A DNA stretch of 64,000 nucleotides from Henriciella aquimarina (GCF_002088975.1 NZ_NCST01000019.1:62001-126000); one strand, 5' to 3'; shown: positions 52,318 through 62,086, numbered from the stretch's first letter. A program made the numbers and translations. The notes: a model not told the origin generated them from the sequence alone.

Positions 52318-52803
52318 ATGTCCGATACCGCCAATTCCCTTGAAGACCTGAAATCCGTAACCGACGGCAGCGCCGAGGCGCCGGAAGCGGTCGCTGCGGA
52401 GCCGAAGATTGACGAGCATGGCCGCGCCTATGGCACTGGCCGGCGCAAGGAAGCCACGGCTCGCGTCTGGATCAAGCCGGGCACTGGCAAGATCACCGTC
52501 AATGGCAAGGACCAGGAGCAGTATTTCGCTCGCCCTGTTCTGCGCATGGTGATCGAGCAGCCGCTCGTCGAGGCAGACCGCCGCACGGAGTTCGACGTGA
52601 TCTGCACTGTTCGCGGTTCGGGCCTGTCCGGTCAGGCCGGCGCTGTGCGTCACGGCATTGCCCGCGCACTGGTCAACTATGAGCCGGGCCTGCGCTCGGT
52701 GCTGAAGCCGTTCGGCTTCCTGACGCGCGACCCGCGGACTGTGGAGCGCAAGAAGTATGGCCGTGCGAAAGCACGCCGCAGCTTCCAGTTCTCGAAGCGC
52801 TAA
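52318..52803 (+). CDS. rpsI: Ribosomal protein S9
   Basis: 161 aa, with ~35 extra residues at the N-terminus, as usual in alphaproteobacteria. [12 protein letters not shown] at about 40 and the basic C-terminal end [17 protein letters not shown] are diagnostic. The final Lys-Arg tail contacts P-site tRNA. A strong terminator follows. Confidence 0.98.
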   Translation: MSDTANSLEDLKSVTDGSAEAPEAVAAEPKIDEHGRAYGTGRRKEATARVWIKPGTGKITVNGKDQEQYFARPVLRMVIEQPLVEADRRTEFDVICTVRGSGLSGQAGAVRHGIARALVNYEPGLRSVLKPFGFLTRDPRTVERKKYGRAKARRSFQFSKR

Positions 52804-52824
52804 GCCTCGATCAAACCTTGTTCG

Positions 52825-52857
52825 AAAAGGGCGCTTCTTTACCGGAGCGCCCTTTTT
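52825..52857 (+). terminator. Rho-independent terminator after rplM-rpsI
   Basis: Perfect 7-bp GC-rich stem (52829-52835 with 52846-52852), extended by AAAA/TTTT, then a T-run. 21 bp after the rpsI stop. Standard termination of the operon. Confidence 0.92.
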
Positions 52858-52887
52858 CTTTGCCCGCAGCCATGACATGGGGAAGCC

Positions 52888-53931
52888 ATGACAGAGACCA
52901 AGCTCAAAGCCGCCGTTCTCGGCGCATCCGGATATACAGGCGCGGAAACCGTGCGCCTGCTGCAGAATCACCCGCATGTCGAGGCGGTTGCCGCGACGGG
53001 CAATACACTGGCCGGCAAGCGCCTGTCTGAGATTTTTCCTCATATTTCCAAGGCGAATGACCTGGATGTCGTGAAGGCGGAAGATGTCCGCTGGGATGAA
53101 ATCGACGTCGCGTTCGGCTGCCTGCCGCACGGCACCAGCCAGGACCTGATCGAGACGTTTCCGTCGAATGTCAAAGTGGTCGACCTTTCGGCAGACTACC
53201 GGTTCCGCAAGGCGGCCGACTATTCAGCCGCCTATGGCCGCGAGCATCTCGCCCCGGAGCGCACAGCGTCTGCCGTCTACGGCCTGAGTGAAATCTATGG
53301 CGACAGGATCAAGGGTGCCGACCTTGTGGCCTGTCCGGGCTGCTATCCGACGGCAGCCCTGATGGTGCTGCTGCCCTTGATGAAGCCGGCGGTCGTGGAC
53401 CTCGACGCGATCATCATTGACGCCAAGTCCGGTGCGTCGGGCGCGGGCCGGGGGCTCAAGGAGAGCAATCTGTTCTGTGAAGTCGGCGAGGGCGTTCATG
53501 CTTATGGCGTCGGCACCCACCGCCATGCCCCGGAAATCGAACAGGAACTTCGTCTGGGCTCGGAGGATCCGTCTGTGGAGGTGACTTTCACCCCGCACCT
53601 GTTGCCCATGACACGTGGCGAGCTTGTGACCTGCCATCTTCGCGGGGATGTCGACCAGGTGCATACGGCGCTGGAAAAAGCCTATGCCGACCAGCCCTTT
53701 GTGACGGTGCTGCCGCTTGGTTCCTCGCCGCCGGACACACGGCATGTGCGCGGCACCAATAATTGCCGCATCGGTGTTTTCCCGGACCGGGCCTCAGGCC
53801 GCGTCATCGTGCTGGCCGTGATCGACAATCTGGTCAAGGGCTCGAGCGGGCAGGCGATCCAGAACCTGAATCTGATGATGGGCTGGGATCAGGCCTTGGG
53901 GCTTGATGTGCTCGTCCCGCTCTTCCCCTGA
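52888..53931 (+). CDS. argC: N-acetyl-gamma-glutamyl-phosphate reductase
   Basis: 347 aa. Arginine pathway: reduces N-acetylglutamyl phosphate to the semialdehyde. NADP-binding G-A-S-G-Y-T-G, the catalytic Cys152 in A-C-P-G-C-Y-P-T, and the later catalytic-type His in P-H-L-L-P-M are present. GGGGAA precedes ATG 52888. Long (type I) form. Its last 43 bp overlap the convergent phaC gene. Confidence 0.96.
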   Translation: MTETKLKAAVLGASGYTGAETVRLLQNHPHVEAVAATGNTLAGKRLSEIFPHISKANDLDVVKAEDVRWDEIDVAFGCLPHGTSQDLIETFPSNVKVVDLSADYRFRKAADYSAAYGREHLAPERTASAVYGLSEIYGDRIKGADLVACPGCYPTAALMVLLPLMKPAVVDLDAIIIDAKSGASGAGRGLKESNLFCEVGEGVHAYGVGTHRHAPEIEQELRLGSEDPSVEVTFTPHLLPMTRGELVTCHLRGDVDQVHTALEKAYADQPFVTVLPLGSSPPDTRHVRGTNNCRIGVFPDRASGRVIVLAVIDNLVKGSSGQAIQNLNLMMGWDQALGLDVLVPLFP

Positions 53932-56078
53932 GACTTCGCGCCAGACTTGCTCTTCGGCTTGGAAGGCGTCTTCCTGGCCGAGGCGGCTTTCGTTGTTTTC
54001 TTCGCGCTGCTGGCAGCTGTCTTGGTCGTCTTGGCTTTTGATGCGCTGGTGCTTTTCGAGGCCGGCTTTGCGCCCTTGGCTGAAGCCGGCTTGCTCCGTG
54101 AGGCCGCAGCGGCGGATTTCGGTTTTGCCGCTGTCTTGGTCGGGGCCTTTTTCGCTGTCGTCTTTCCGGCCGGCGCCTTTGCCGCAGGTTGCTTTGTTGG
54201 CGCCGTCTTTTTCTTTGCGACAGACGGGGTGGAGTAGACCGAAGAGGGTTTCTCCCCGTCGGCAATCGCGTTGAGACGCATCTTCACATAGGTGCCCGGC
54301 GCCTCGCCAAGCTTCCTGTCCGGCACCGGCGCGGCGGCCTTGAGGGGCCCTGATTTCGGTTTCAGCCAGGTCCACCAGGTGGGCCACCATGAGCCCTTGG
54401 TTTCCTCGGCCCCGGCAAGCCAGGCTTCCGGGGTTTCCGGCAGGTCGTCATTCGTCCAGTGCTGGTATTTCTCGGCGCTCGGGTGATTTACCACGCCGGC
54501 GATATGGCCGGATCCGGCGAGCACGAAATTGACGTCGCCGCCATATTTGCGCGCGCCGCGATAGATCGAGTGCCAGGGGCAGATATGGTCTTCGCGGCTG
54601 GCCTGGACGGTCACGGGGATTTTGATGTCCGCCATGCTGACCGGTTCGCCGAAGACCTGGAAGCCGCCTTCACTCAGCTGGTTCTGGCCATACAGCTCGT
54701 TCAGATAGGTCCGGTGAGTGGCCGCGGGAATATTGGTCTGGTCGGCATTCCAGAAAAGAAGGTCGAAGGGGCGCGGTTTCTTGCCCAGCATGTAATTGTC
54801 GATCACATAGCGCCAGACGAGGTCGACCGGCCTCAGCCAGTTGAAGGTTTCGCCCATCAGTTCGCCCGGCATGATGCCGTTATTGGCATCGATCACCTTG
54901 TCGATGCTGACGCGCGAGCTTTCATCGGTGAAGACCATGAGGTCGCCTGCGTCGCTGAAGTCCGACTGCGAGGCAAAGAAGGTGGCGGAATTGATCCGTT
55001 TGTCGTCCTTCCTGGCCATATAGGCGAGGGCGCTGGTCAGCAGGGTGCCGCCGATGCAGTAGCCGACCGTGTTGATGTCGTCTGCGCCGGTTTGCGCGAT
55101 CACTTCGTTGACGGCTGCCATGATGCCCTGATCGATATAATCGTCCCAGGTGTAGTCACGCGTCACCTCGTCGGCCGAACGCCAGGAGACGACGAAGACG
55201 GTCAGCCCCTGGCTGACGAGCCAGCGGATCATGGAGTTCTGTTCACGCAGATCCAGGATGTAGTATTTGTTGATCCAGGGCGGGAAGATCAGCAGCGGCC
55301 GCTCATGGACCTTTTCGGTCGTCGGCTCGAACTGCAGCAGTTCGATCAGCTTGTTGCGGAAGACGACCTTGCCGGGCGCCGTGGCGACATTCTCGCCGAC
55401 TTCGAAGGGCGCTTCATCGGTCTGGCTGATGGAGAGGCGCCCGCGCCCTTTCTGGATGTCCGCGCGGGCATTTTTCAGCCCGTCGACAAGGCTCTGGCCG
55501 CCGGTTTCCAGCATCGCTCTCAAGGCTGCCGGATTTGTCGCAAAGAAATTGGTTGGCGACAGGGCGTCGATCGTCTGGCGGGTATAGAACTCGGCCTTGC
55601 GTTTGTCCGCAGCCGGAAGATCGTCGGCCGAGTTGAGGATGGACATCATCCATGAGGCATTCAGCTCATACGCCTTGCGCATGAATTCGAAGGCCGGATT
55701 GGCAGACCATTCAGGATCGGAGAAGCGTTTGTCGCTCGACTCCGAGAGCTGGCCCGTGGTGAAGTCCTTCCAGAGGTTCACCCATCCCATCCAGAGATCG
55801 AGATTGGCGTTGAGCAGAGCGGTCGGATCGGTGGCCAGCGAGTGCCCAACCTTGCTGTAGGCATTCATCATCCCGAACGGGTCCGGCCGTTTGGGCGTCT
55901 CGATCCCTGCGGGATGAGCGTTCGACATGACCTCTGTCAGCAGTGCTTGCGATTCTGCAGCAGCTTCGGCAAGAGCTATGCCGATCGCCTGCAGTTTCTC
56001 GGGCGTCTGCTCGGACAGGATCGCGTTGAGGGTGCGTTTGTTCCTGTCTTCCATGGTTTTTGAACTTCCCATCACCAT
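53889..56078 (-). CDS. phaC: Class I poly(3-hydroxyalkanoate) synthase with a Lys/Ala-rich C-terminal tail
   Basis: 729 aa; typical class I enzymes are about 570-620. Residues ~90-600 are a complete synthase: lipase-like box G-Y-C-I-G-G with catalytic Cys, D in F-W-N-A-D-Q-T-N, and H in G-S-G-H-I-A-G, with conserved W-I-N-K-Y-Y-I-L-D and A-P-G-T-Y-V near residue 597. From about 621 to the end is a ~109-residue tail containing 28 Lys and 2 Arg, no acidic residue and many Ala, Ser, Thr and Pro. This resembles the AAKP/histone-H1-like tails of the phasin PhaF and AlgP. Start ATG 56078; 56054 is an alternative. Its end overlaps argC. Confidence 0.95.
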   Translation of the reverse strand: MVMGSSKTMEDRNKRTLNAILSEQTPEKLQAIGIALAEAAAESQALLTEVMSNAHPAGIETPKRPDPFGMMNAYSKVGHSLATDPTALLNANLDLWMGWVNLWKDFTTGQLSESSDKRFSDPEWSANPAFEFMRKAYELNASWMMSILNSADDLPAADKRKAEFYTRQTIDALSPTNFFATNPAALRAMLETGGQSLVDGLKNARADIQKGRGRLSISQTDEAPFEVGENVATAPGKVVFRNKLIELLQFEPTTEKVHERPLLIFPPWINKYYILDLREQNSMIRWLVSQGLTVFVVSWRSADEVTRDYTWDDYIDQGIMAAVNEVIAQTGADDINTVGYCIGGTLLTSALAYMARKDDKRINSATFFASQSDFSDAGDLMVFTDESSRVSIDKVIDANNGIMPGELMGETFNWLRPVDLVWRYVIDNYMLGKKPRPFDLLFWNADQTNIPAATHRTYLNELYGQNQLSEGGFQVFGEPVSMADIKIPVTVQASREDHICPWHSIYRGARKYGGDVNFVLAGSGHIAGVVNHPSAEKYQHWTNDDLPETPEAWLAGAEETKGSWWPTWWTWLKPKSGPLKAAAPVPDRKLGEAPGTYVKMRLNAIADGEKPSSVYSTPSVAKKKTAPTKQPAAKAPAGKTTAKKAPTKTAAKPKSAAAASRSKPASAKGAKPASKSTSASKAKTTKTAASSAKKTTKAASARKTPSKPKSKSGAKSQGKSGTSTSSPKA

Positions 56079-56155
56079 ATTCTCGCCATTCTACACGAAC
56101 ACCTATAGTGAGAAAACGTTTCGAGAATCATGATGCTGACCAAAAATTCTGACGT

Positions 56156-56560
56156 ATGCGGCTAATTCTGATCATTTTTTGCCTTCTCGCATCCGCATGT
56201 GCCGGATCGATGGACCAAATCTCCGACCTGCGCGAAACCGCGCCGGAGTGGTATGAAGCGCGCAAGCAGGAATTGTCGGGGCGTGATTATCCGAAACTTG
56301 CAAATGTGCCGGTCAGTCAAACCTACCAGGCGGACCGCTCGGGGCTCGTCAAATCGGCGGCCGAACGTGAGGCCATTCGTGAAGCTTTCTTCAGCCATCC
56401 GCGATCAGAGCCTACCTATCTGACGCCAGAGCAGATAAGGGATTGGGGCTTGAAGATCAGCCAGCGTCTGGAGGCCATGAATGAGCCGGTCGATTATCTC
56501 AGCGATGCTGACGTAAAAAGTTTGCGCGCACGCTTTGAACGCCCTCGTGCGCGCCGCTAA
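56156..56560 (+). CDS. Small hypothetical lipoprotein, 134 aa
   Basis: A hydrophobic signal ends in lipobox A-S-A-C (Cys near residue 15). The rest is mainly helical and polar with no named domain: Y-E-A-R-K-Q-E-L, P-V-S-Q-T-Y, and a basic C-terminus. The start codon has little upstream Shine-Dalgarno character. Its end overlaps the region before the aminotransferase start. It may be cotranscribed with alaC-hom. Confidence 0.72.
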   Translation: MRLILIIFCLLASACAGSMDQISDLRETAPEWYEARKQELSGRDYPKLANVPVSQTYQADRSGLVKSAAEREAIREAFFSHPRSEPTYLTPEQIRDWGLKISQRLEAMNEPVDYLSDADVKSLRARFERPRARR

Positions 56561-56606
56561 GCTATCGGGCGTAGACTATTTATTTGCAAAGAGCAGGAGA
56601 AAGCCC

Positions 56607-57836
56607 ATGCCGGGCGAGTTTTACAAGATCAGGCGTCTGCCACCCTATGTGTTCGAACAGGTCAATCGCCGTAAGGCGGCCCTGCGAGCGCAAGGCGCGG
56701 ATATTATTGATCTCGGCATGGGCAATCCCGACCTCCCGACGCCGTCGCACATCGTCGACAAGTTGTGCGAGACGGCCCGCAAGCCGGATGTGAGCGGGTA
56801 TTCTGCTTCGCGCGGCATTGCCGGGCTGCGCCGTGCGCTGGCGAGCTATTACAAGCGCCGCTTTGATGTCGAGGTCGACAAGGACCGGGAAGTCATTGTG
56901 ACCCTTGGCTCGAAGGAAGGGTTTGCGAACCTCGCCCAGGCCATTTCGGCGCCGGGCGATGTCATCCTGACGCCGGACCCGTCCTATCCGCTGCACTCGT
57001 TCGGTTTCATCATTGCCGGCGCGTCCATCCGCGGGGTACCGGCCCAGACGCCGGAACAGTATCTGGCGAATATCGAGCATGCGATCCGCTACAGCGTGCC
57101 GCCGCCGACGGCGATGGTGCTTTGCTATCCGTCCAATCCGACGGCAGCCGTAGCCGATCTCGACTTCTACAAGGAAGCGGTGAGGATCGCGAAGAAGCAC
57201 GATATCTGGATCCTATCCGACCTCGCCTATAACGAGATCTATTTCGACGATCCGCCGCCTTCCATCCTGCAGGTGGACGGCGCGAAGGATATCGCTGTCG
57301 AGACGACGACGATGTCGAAAACCTATTCCATGGCCGGTTGGCGGATCGGCTTCGCTGCCGGTAATGAGCGGCTTATTGCCGCCCTTGCGCGGGTGAAGTC
57401 CTACCTCGATTATGGCGCCTACACGCCGATCCAGGTCGCCGCCTGTGCCGCCCTTGATGGCCCACAGGACTGTGTGGAGGAAGCGCGCCAGATTTATCGC
57501 GCACGCCGCGATACACTAATCGAGAGCTTTGGCCGCGCCGGTTGGGATATTCCCGTGCCGTCGGCCTCGATGTTCTGCTGGGCGCCTGTGCCGGACTCCT
57601 GCCGCCATCTGGGCAGCGTCGAGTTTTCGCTGAAGCTGATCAATGAAGCCGGCGTGGCCGTCGCGCCGGGGGCAGGCTTCGGGGAACGTGGTGACGGCTT
57701 TGTCAGGATTGCCCTGGTGGAGAACGAACAGCGCATTCGTCAGGCTGCCCGTAACATCAAGCGGTTCCTTCAGGCGCAGGAAGCTGATAGCAGGGGCGCC
57801 GTTCATGAGTTGCGTGCCGGAGGGCAAGGGGTTTGA
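56607..57836 (+). CDS. alaC: Class I/II aminotransferase, AlaC/YfdZ type
   Basis: 409 aa. PLP-dependent transaminase with alanine as main expected amino product. Start M-P-G-E-F-Y-K-I-R-R-L-P-P-Y-V-F is the AlaC N-terminus, so ATG 56607 with AGGAGA upstream is chosen over one at 56535. The PLP lysine lies in T-M-S-K-T-Y-S-M-A-G-W-R-I-G-F. hom follows, overlapping by 4 bp, an arrangement common in this class. Substrate is inferred from family. Confidence 0.88.
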   Translation: MPGEFYKIRRLPPYVFEQVNRRKAALRAQGADIIDLGMGNPDLPTPSHIVDKLCETARKPDVSGYSASRGIAGLRRALASYYKRRFDVEVDKDREVIVTLGSKEGFANLAQAISAPGDVILTPDPSYPLHSFGFIIAGASIRGVPAQTPEQYLANIEHAIRYSVPPPTAMVLCYPSNPTAAVADLDFYKEAVRIAKKHDIWILSDLAYNEIYFDDPPPSILQVDGAKDIAVETTTMSKTYSMAGWRIGFAAGNERLIAALARVKSYLDYGAYTPIQVAACAALDGPQDCVEEARQIYRARRDTLIESFGRAGWDIPVPSASMFCWAPVPDSCRHLGSVEFSLKLINEAGVAVAPGAGFGERGDGFVRIALVENEQRIRQAARNIKRFLQAQEADSRGAVHELRAGGQGV

Positions 57837-59119
57837 AGACATTGAAACTTGGTGTTGCCGGGCTTGGCCATGTCGGGTGCGGCCTGGTCGATCTCGTTCA
57901 GAAACAGGAAAAGCTGCGTCTGCCTGGCAAGGTGGAAGTGGCGGGCGTCACGGCCAGAAACCGTAGCCGGAACCGGCCGGTCTCGATTGAGAGCTATGCC
58001 TGGTATGATGATGCATCGAAGCTGGCGGCCAGCGACGATATCGACGTTTTTGTCGAACTGATCGGCGGCTCCGACGGGCCGGCCAAGGTGGCTGTCGAGA
58101 CGGCCATCAAGTCCGGCAAGTCGGTCATTACCGCCAACAAGGCGCTGATCGCGATGCACGGTCAGGAGCTGGCCGAGCTGGCCCGAGAGCATGGCGTCGA
58201 TCTTCTGTTCGAAGCAGCAGTTGCCGGCGGCGTGCCGATTGTCCGTGTGCTGAGGGATTCGCTGGCTGGCGTCGATATCCAGCGCGTGACCGGTATCCTG
58301 AACGGGACCTGCAATTTCCTCCTGAGTGAAATGCTCTCGACGCGCCGGCCTTATGACGTGGTTCTCGCCGAGGCGCAGCGGCTGGGCTATGCCGAAGCCG
58401 ACCCGACGCTTGACGTGTCCGGCATGGATGCCGCGCACAAGGCTGCGATTCTGGCGGCCATCGCCTTCTCCGCAGACCTCGACTTCTCACAGGTTTCGGT
58501 TCGCGGCGTTGATGAAATCGAACTGCTGGATCTCGACCTGGCCGACCGGCTGGGGCTGCGGATCAAGCTGATCGCGGAAGGCAAGGTTACGCCCGATGGG
58601 GTTGTGTGCCGTGTTGAACCGCTTGCCATGCCCATTGGCCATCCGCTGGCGCGGATCAGTGGCAGCCTCAACACGATCCGTGTCGAGGGCGACCCGCTCG
58701 GGGCCGTGACGCTGACCGGTCCGGGTGCCGGGCCGGGGCCGACGGCCAGTGCCGTGATGGGCGATGTCGCCAAGCTCTTCAATCCGATTGCCCGGCCAGC
58801 CTTCGGGCGGGCCGAGCACCATGGCGTGCGCAAATTCGTGCGCGCCGAACCGAACGAACGCTCGGCATTCTTCTTGCGTGTCCGCCTCGACGACCGGGCC
58901 GGTGCTCTTGCCGAACTCACGGAGGCGCTTGCCGAGAGCGGTGTTTCGGTCGACAAGCTGCTCCAGGACTCGGCGGACGAGAACGGGGCCGCACCGATCG
59001 CTATCGTGACGCATATCTGCTCGCGCAGCGACATCAATGAAGCGAGCGACCGGGTGCGGTCGCTGGAGACAAATGTGGGTCATCCTCAGATCGTGGCGAT
59101 CGAGGAAGCAACGGATTAA
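57833..59119 (+). CDS. hom: Homoserine dehydrogenase
   Basis: 428 aa. Reduces aspartate semialdehyde to homoserine for the threonine and methionine branches. NAD-binding G-V-A-G-L-G-H-V-G, then N-G-T-C-N-F-L-L, and the D-P-T-L-D-V-S-G-x-D-A-x-H-K segment; a C-terminal ACT domain (about 350-425) suggests threonine feedback. The start is TTG 57833, inside the alaC stop (T-TGA) and after a strong GGAGGGCAAGGGG site, so coupled translation is likely. Confidence 0.95.
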   Translation: MKTLKLGVAGLGHVGCGLVDLVQKQEKLRLPGKVEVAGVTARNRSRNRPVSIESYAWYDDASKLAASDDIDVFVELIGGSDGPAKVAVETAIKSGKSVITANKALIAMHGQELAELAREHGVDLLFEAAVAGGVPIVRVLRDSLAGVDIQRVTGILNGTCNFLLSEMLSTRRPYDVVLAEAQRLGYAEADPTLDVSGMDAAHKAAILAAIAFSADLDFSQVSVRGVDEIELLDLDLADRLGLRIKLIAEGKVTPDGVVCRVEPLAMPIGHPLARISGSLNTIRVEGDPLGAVTLTGPGAGPGPTASAVMGDVAKLFNPIARPAFGRAEHHGVRKFVRAEPNERSAFFLRVRLDDRAGALAELTEALAESGVSVDKLLQDSADENGAAPIAIVTHICSRSDINEASDRVRSLETNVGHPQIVAIEEATD

Positions 59120-59156
59120 GGGAGCCAGCCGGAAGGACGGCTGGTCAGGAAACGAC

Positions 59157-60110
59157 ATGGCAGACAGTATTCTTGTCCCGCATCTTGCGGATGCAATGGT
59201 GAGAGTGACGGAAGCAGCGGCCATTGCCGCCTCCAAACTGGCCGGGATGGGCGACGAAAAGGCTGCCGACCAGGCCGCTGTCGATGCCATGCGGACCGCG
59301 TTCAATGCGGTGGATTTCCAGGGCCGCATCGTTATCGGCGAAGGCGAGCGCGATGAAGCGCCCATGCTTTTCATCGGCGAAGAGGTCGGCACGGGTAAAG
59401 GCCCGGCGATCGATATTGCACTCGACCCGCTGGAAGGCACGACACTGACGGCCAAGGCGATGGCGAATGCGCTGGCCGTGCTCGCCATTGCACCGCGCGG
59501 GGGCCTTCTGCATGCGCCCGATACCTATATGGACAAGATTGCCATCGGGCCGGGCTATCCGGACGGTGTGATCGATCTCGATGCCTCGCCGGCCGAGAAT
59601 ATCAAGGAAATGGCCAAGGTCGCCGGGCGCCCGGTCGAAGCGATGACGGCATGTGTGCTCGACCGTCCGCGTCATGCCGAGATCATCGATAGCCTGCGCA
59701 GTGTTGGTGCGCGAATCTGCCTGATTTCGGATGGCGACGTGGCCGGGGTGATCAACACGACCAATCCCGACACCGGCGTCGATCTCTATATCGGGCAGGG
59801 CGGGGCACCGGAAGGTGTGCTCGCGGCAGCCGCGCTCAAATGTGTCGGCGGCCAGATGCAGGGCCGCCTCGTTTTCCGAAACGATGATGAACGCGCCCGG
59901 GCCCGCCGGGTGGGCGTGACCGACCTGGACCGCAAATACCAGCTGGATGAGATGGCCAGTAGTGAAACCGTTTTCTGCGCGACCGGCGTGACCAAGGGCG
60001 GCCTGGTCGATGGTGTCGTCACGAAACCGGGCGTTACCATCACCGATACGCTCGTCATGAGCTCGGCTGACGGTATGGTCAGGAAGATCCTGTCGCGCCA
60101 TCGCACCTGA
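59157..60110 (+). CDS. glpX: Fructose-1,6-bisphosphatase class II
   Basis: 317 aa. Gluconeogenic phosphatase of the Li+-sensitive superfamily: E-G-E-R-D-E-A-P-M-L near 60, D-P-L-E-G-T-T-L-T at about 82-91. ATG 59157 gives the M-A-D-S-I-L-V-P family-like start; an in-frame start at 59037 lies inside hom. 37 bp after hom, and recJ follows 5 bp later, so hom-glpX-recJ may be one transcript. Confidence 0.95.
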   Translation: MADSILVPHLADAMVRVTEAAAIAASKLAGMGDEKAADQAAVDAMRTAFNAVDFQGRIVIGEGERDEAPMLFIGEEVGTGKGPAIDIALDPLEGTTLTAKAMANALAVLAIAPRGGLLHAPDTYMDKIAIGPGYPDGVIDLDASPAENIKEMAKVAGRPVEAMTACVLDRPRHAEIIDSLRSVGARICLISDGDVAGVINTTNPDTGVDLYIGQGGAPEGVLAAAALKCVGGQMQGRLVFRNDDERARARRVGVTDLDRKYQLDEMASSETVFCATGVTKGGLVDGVVTKPGVTITDTLVMSSADGMVRKILSRHRT

Positions 60111-60115
60111 TCGCG

Positions 60116-61897
60116 ATGCGTGGCGAGGCCTGCCTGTTCGACGTTGACCAGTCGCTCTCCGGCCGGTTCTGGTCGATGGTCTCGGCCGATGAAGCCGCCA
60201 TCCGGACATTTTCGCAGAAGACAGGCCTGCCCGACCTCGTTGCGCGGCTGCTGCTTTCGCGTGGCATAACGCATGAAGAGGCGGGCGCCTTTCTGGAGCC
60301 GAAGCTGCGGGATACCTTTCCGGACCCGTCAAGCTTTCAGGATATGGAAAAGGCCGCAGGCCTGCTGCTCGATGCCATTGCCGGCGGGCAGTCGGTCGTC
60401 GTTTTCGCCGATTACGATGTCGACGGCGGCACCTCCTCAGCGCTTCTGACGCGTTATTTCCGTCACTGGGGCCAGGAGCTTGGGCTTTATGTGCCTGACC
60501 GGCTGACAGAGGGCTATGGCCCGTCGCCGGAGGCGTTCCGGCATCTGAAAGAACAGGGCGCCGATCTTGTCGTGACCGTGGATTGCGGGGCGGCTGCGAC
60601 AGCGGCCCTGGATGAAGCCAGGGCGATCGGCCTGCCGGTAATTGTGGTGGACCACCATTTGATGGGCCGGGACATCCCGCCGACAGCGGCCCTGGTCAAT
60701 CCGAATCGGGCCGACGATACGTCGGGCTATGGCCACCTTGCCGCGGCCGGTGTCGTGTTCGTTCTGCTGGCGGCGATGAACAAGCTGGCCCGTGAGCGCA
60801 ATATCGCGCCCTCAGGTGGTTTGCCCGATATCCTGCAATGGCTGGATCTGTGCGCGCTCGGCACGCTTTGCGACATGTCCCCGCTGCAGGATGCCAATCG
60901 GGCCTTTGTTCGCCAGGGGCTGAAGATCATGGCGCGTGGCCAGAATCAGGGCTTGCGCGCGCTGGCCGACATTGCAGGCATTGGCGAGATCGAAAGCGTC
61001 TATCATGCGACCTTCATGCTGGGGCCGCGCCTCAATGCCGGGGGGCGAATCGGTGACCCCTGGCTGGCGGCCAAACTGCTGGCGACCGAAGACCGGGCCG
61101 AGGCCATTGCGCTGGCTGAGCGCCTGCATGGCCTGAATGATGAGCGCAAGGCGGTCGAGACTGCGATTCTCGAAGACGCTCAGATCCAGGCCGAACGATT
61201 GCTGGAGGCCGACCCGGACCGTAGCGTTCTGATCGCATCCGGCGAAGGCTGGCATCCAGGCGTGATCGGGATCGTGGCCGGGCGCCTGAAGGACCGGTTT
61301 CACCTGCCGAGCATCGTGATTGGCTGGGGCGAGGGGCTTGGGCCCGTCGGCAAGGGATCCGCACGCTCGGTCAAGGGCGTGAATATCGGGCATGCAATCA
61401 CGCAGGCAGCCAAGGAAGGCATCCTCATCTCCGGGGGCGGCCATGCCATGGCAGGCGGGCTCGCGATTGAGCCGGACCGCATTGGTGACCTCGACAGCTG
61501 GATGTGTGCGCATATGAGCGCCTTCAAGGATGAGAGGGCCGAGGCCCGGCGCCTGGAAATCGACGGCGTTCTCGCGCCCGGGGGGATCAGCCCCGAGCTG
61601 TGCGACCAGATCGAGGCGCTCGGGCCGTTCGGGCAGGGCGCACCCCAGCCCGTTTTTGCGATTCGTCATGTGCAGCCGGCTTCGGCACGGCGAATCGGCC
61701 AGAATCACGTGAAGTTTTTTGCCGATGACGGGACGGCGCGTCTGGAATGCATTTCCTGGCGCACCGCCGACACGGAAATCGGCCAGGCGGTGTTTTCCGG
61801 CCAGCCCCTTCACATTGCCGGGCGGTTGAAGCAGGATGAATGGAACGGTCGTCGCCGGGTACAGTTTGAGGTGATTGATGCGGCTATAGCGAGGTGA
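60116..61897 (+). CDS. recJ: Single-stranded-DNA-specific exonuclease RecJ
   Basis: 593 aa DHH-family 5'-3' exonuclease. Motif I A-D-Y-D-V-D-G-G-T-S-S, motif III I-V-V-D-H-H-L-M-G, and the DHHA1 motif G-G-G-H-A-M-A-G-G are intact, followed by an OB-like C-terminal domain. Length normal. Starts 5 bp after glpX. A weak hairpin (TGAACT/AGTTCA, 61895-61912) overlaps its stop. Confidence 0.96.
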   Translation: MRGEACLFDVDQSLSGRFWSMVSADEAAIRTFSQKTGLPDLVARLLLSRGITHEEAGAFLEPKLRDTFPDPSSFQDMEKAAGLLLDAIAGGQSVVVFADYDVDGGTSSALLTRYFRHWGQELGLYVPDRLTEGYGPSPEAFRHLKEQGADLVVTVDCGAAATAALDEARAIGLPVIVVDHHLMGRDIPPTAALVNPNRADDTSGYGHLAAAGVVFVLLAAMNKLARERNIAPSGGLPDILQWLDLCALGTLCDMSPLQDANRAFVRQGLKIMARGQNQGLRALADIAGIGEIESVYHATFMLGPRLNAGGRIGDPWLAAKLLATEDRAEAIALAERLHGLNDERKAVETAILEDAQIQAERLLEADPDRSVLIASGEGWHPGVIGIVAGRLKDRFHLPSIVIGWGEGLGPVGKGSARSVKGVNIGHAITQAAKEGILISGGGHAMAGGLAIEPDRIGDLDSWMCAHMSAFKDERAEARRLEIDGVLAPGGISPELCDQIEALGPFGQGAPQPVFAIRHVQPASARRIGQNHVKFFADDGTARLECISWRTADTEIGQAVFSGQPLHIAGRLKQDEWNGRRRVQFEVIDAAIAR

Positions 61898-61932
61898 ACT
61901 GACAAAAGTTCAGCTGTGACCTGAAAGGCGAC

Positions 61933-61961
61933 TTGAACAGCCGGAAAAGCCTCGCTATACG
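61933..61961 (+). promoter_or_regulatory. Sigma70-type promoter of tRNA-Glu
   Basis: TTGAAC (61933-61938) and TATACG (61956-61961), spacing exactly 17 bp, ending about 18 nt before the mature tRNA 5' end. Confidence 0.75.
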
Positions 61962-61979
61962 CACGACCTCGAAACGAGT

Positions 61980-62054
61980 GCTCCCTTCGTCTATCGGTTA
62001 GGACGCCAGGTTTTCAACCTGGAAAGAGGGGTTCGATTCCCCTAGGGAGTGCCA
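61980..62054 (+). tRNA. tRNA-Glu (anticodon TTC)
   Basis: 75 nt including an encoded CCA. Anticodon stem CCAGG/CCTGG encloses TTTTCAA, giving TTC. Acceptor GCTCCCT pairs with AGGGAGT (one G-T). The D-arm and T-arm (TTCGATT) are normal. Confidence 0.97.
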
Positions 62055-62086
62055 CTTTCGACACAGCTTTCTCCTAAATGATGAAA

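Noticed and set aside
61895-61912. TGAACT/AGTTCA hairpin at the recJ stop as terminator
   Set aside because: Only 6 bp, low stability and no T-run.
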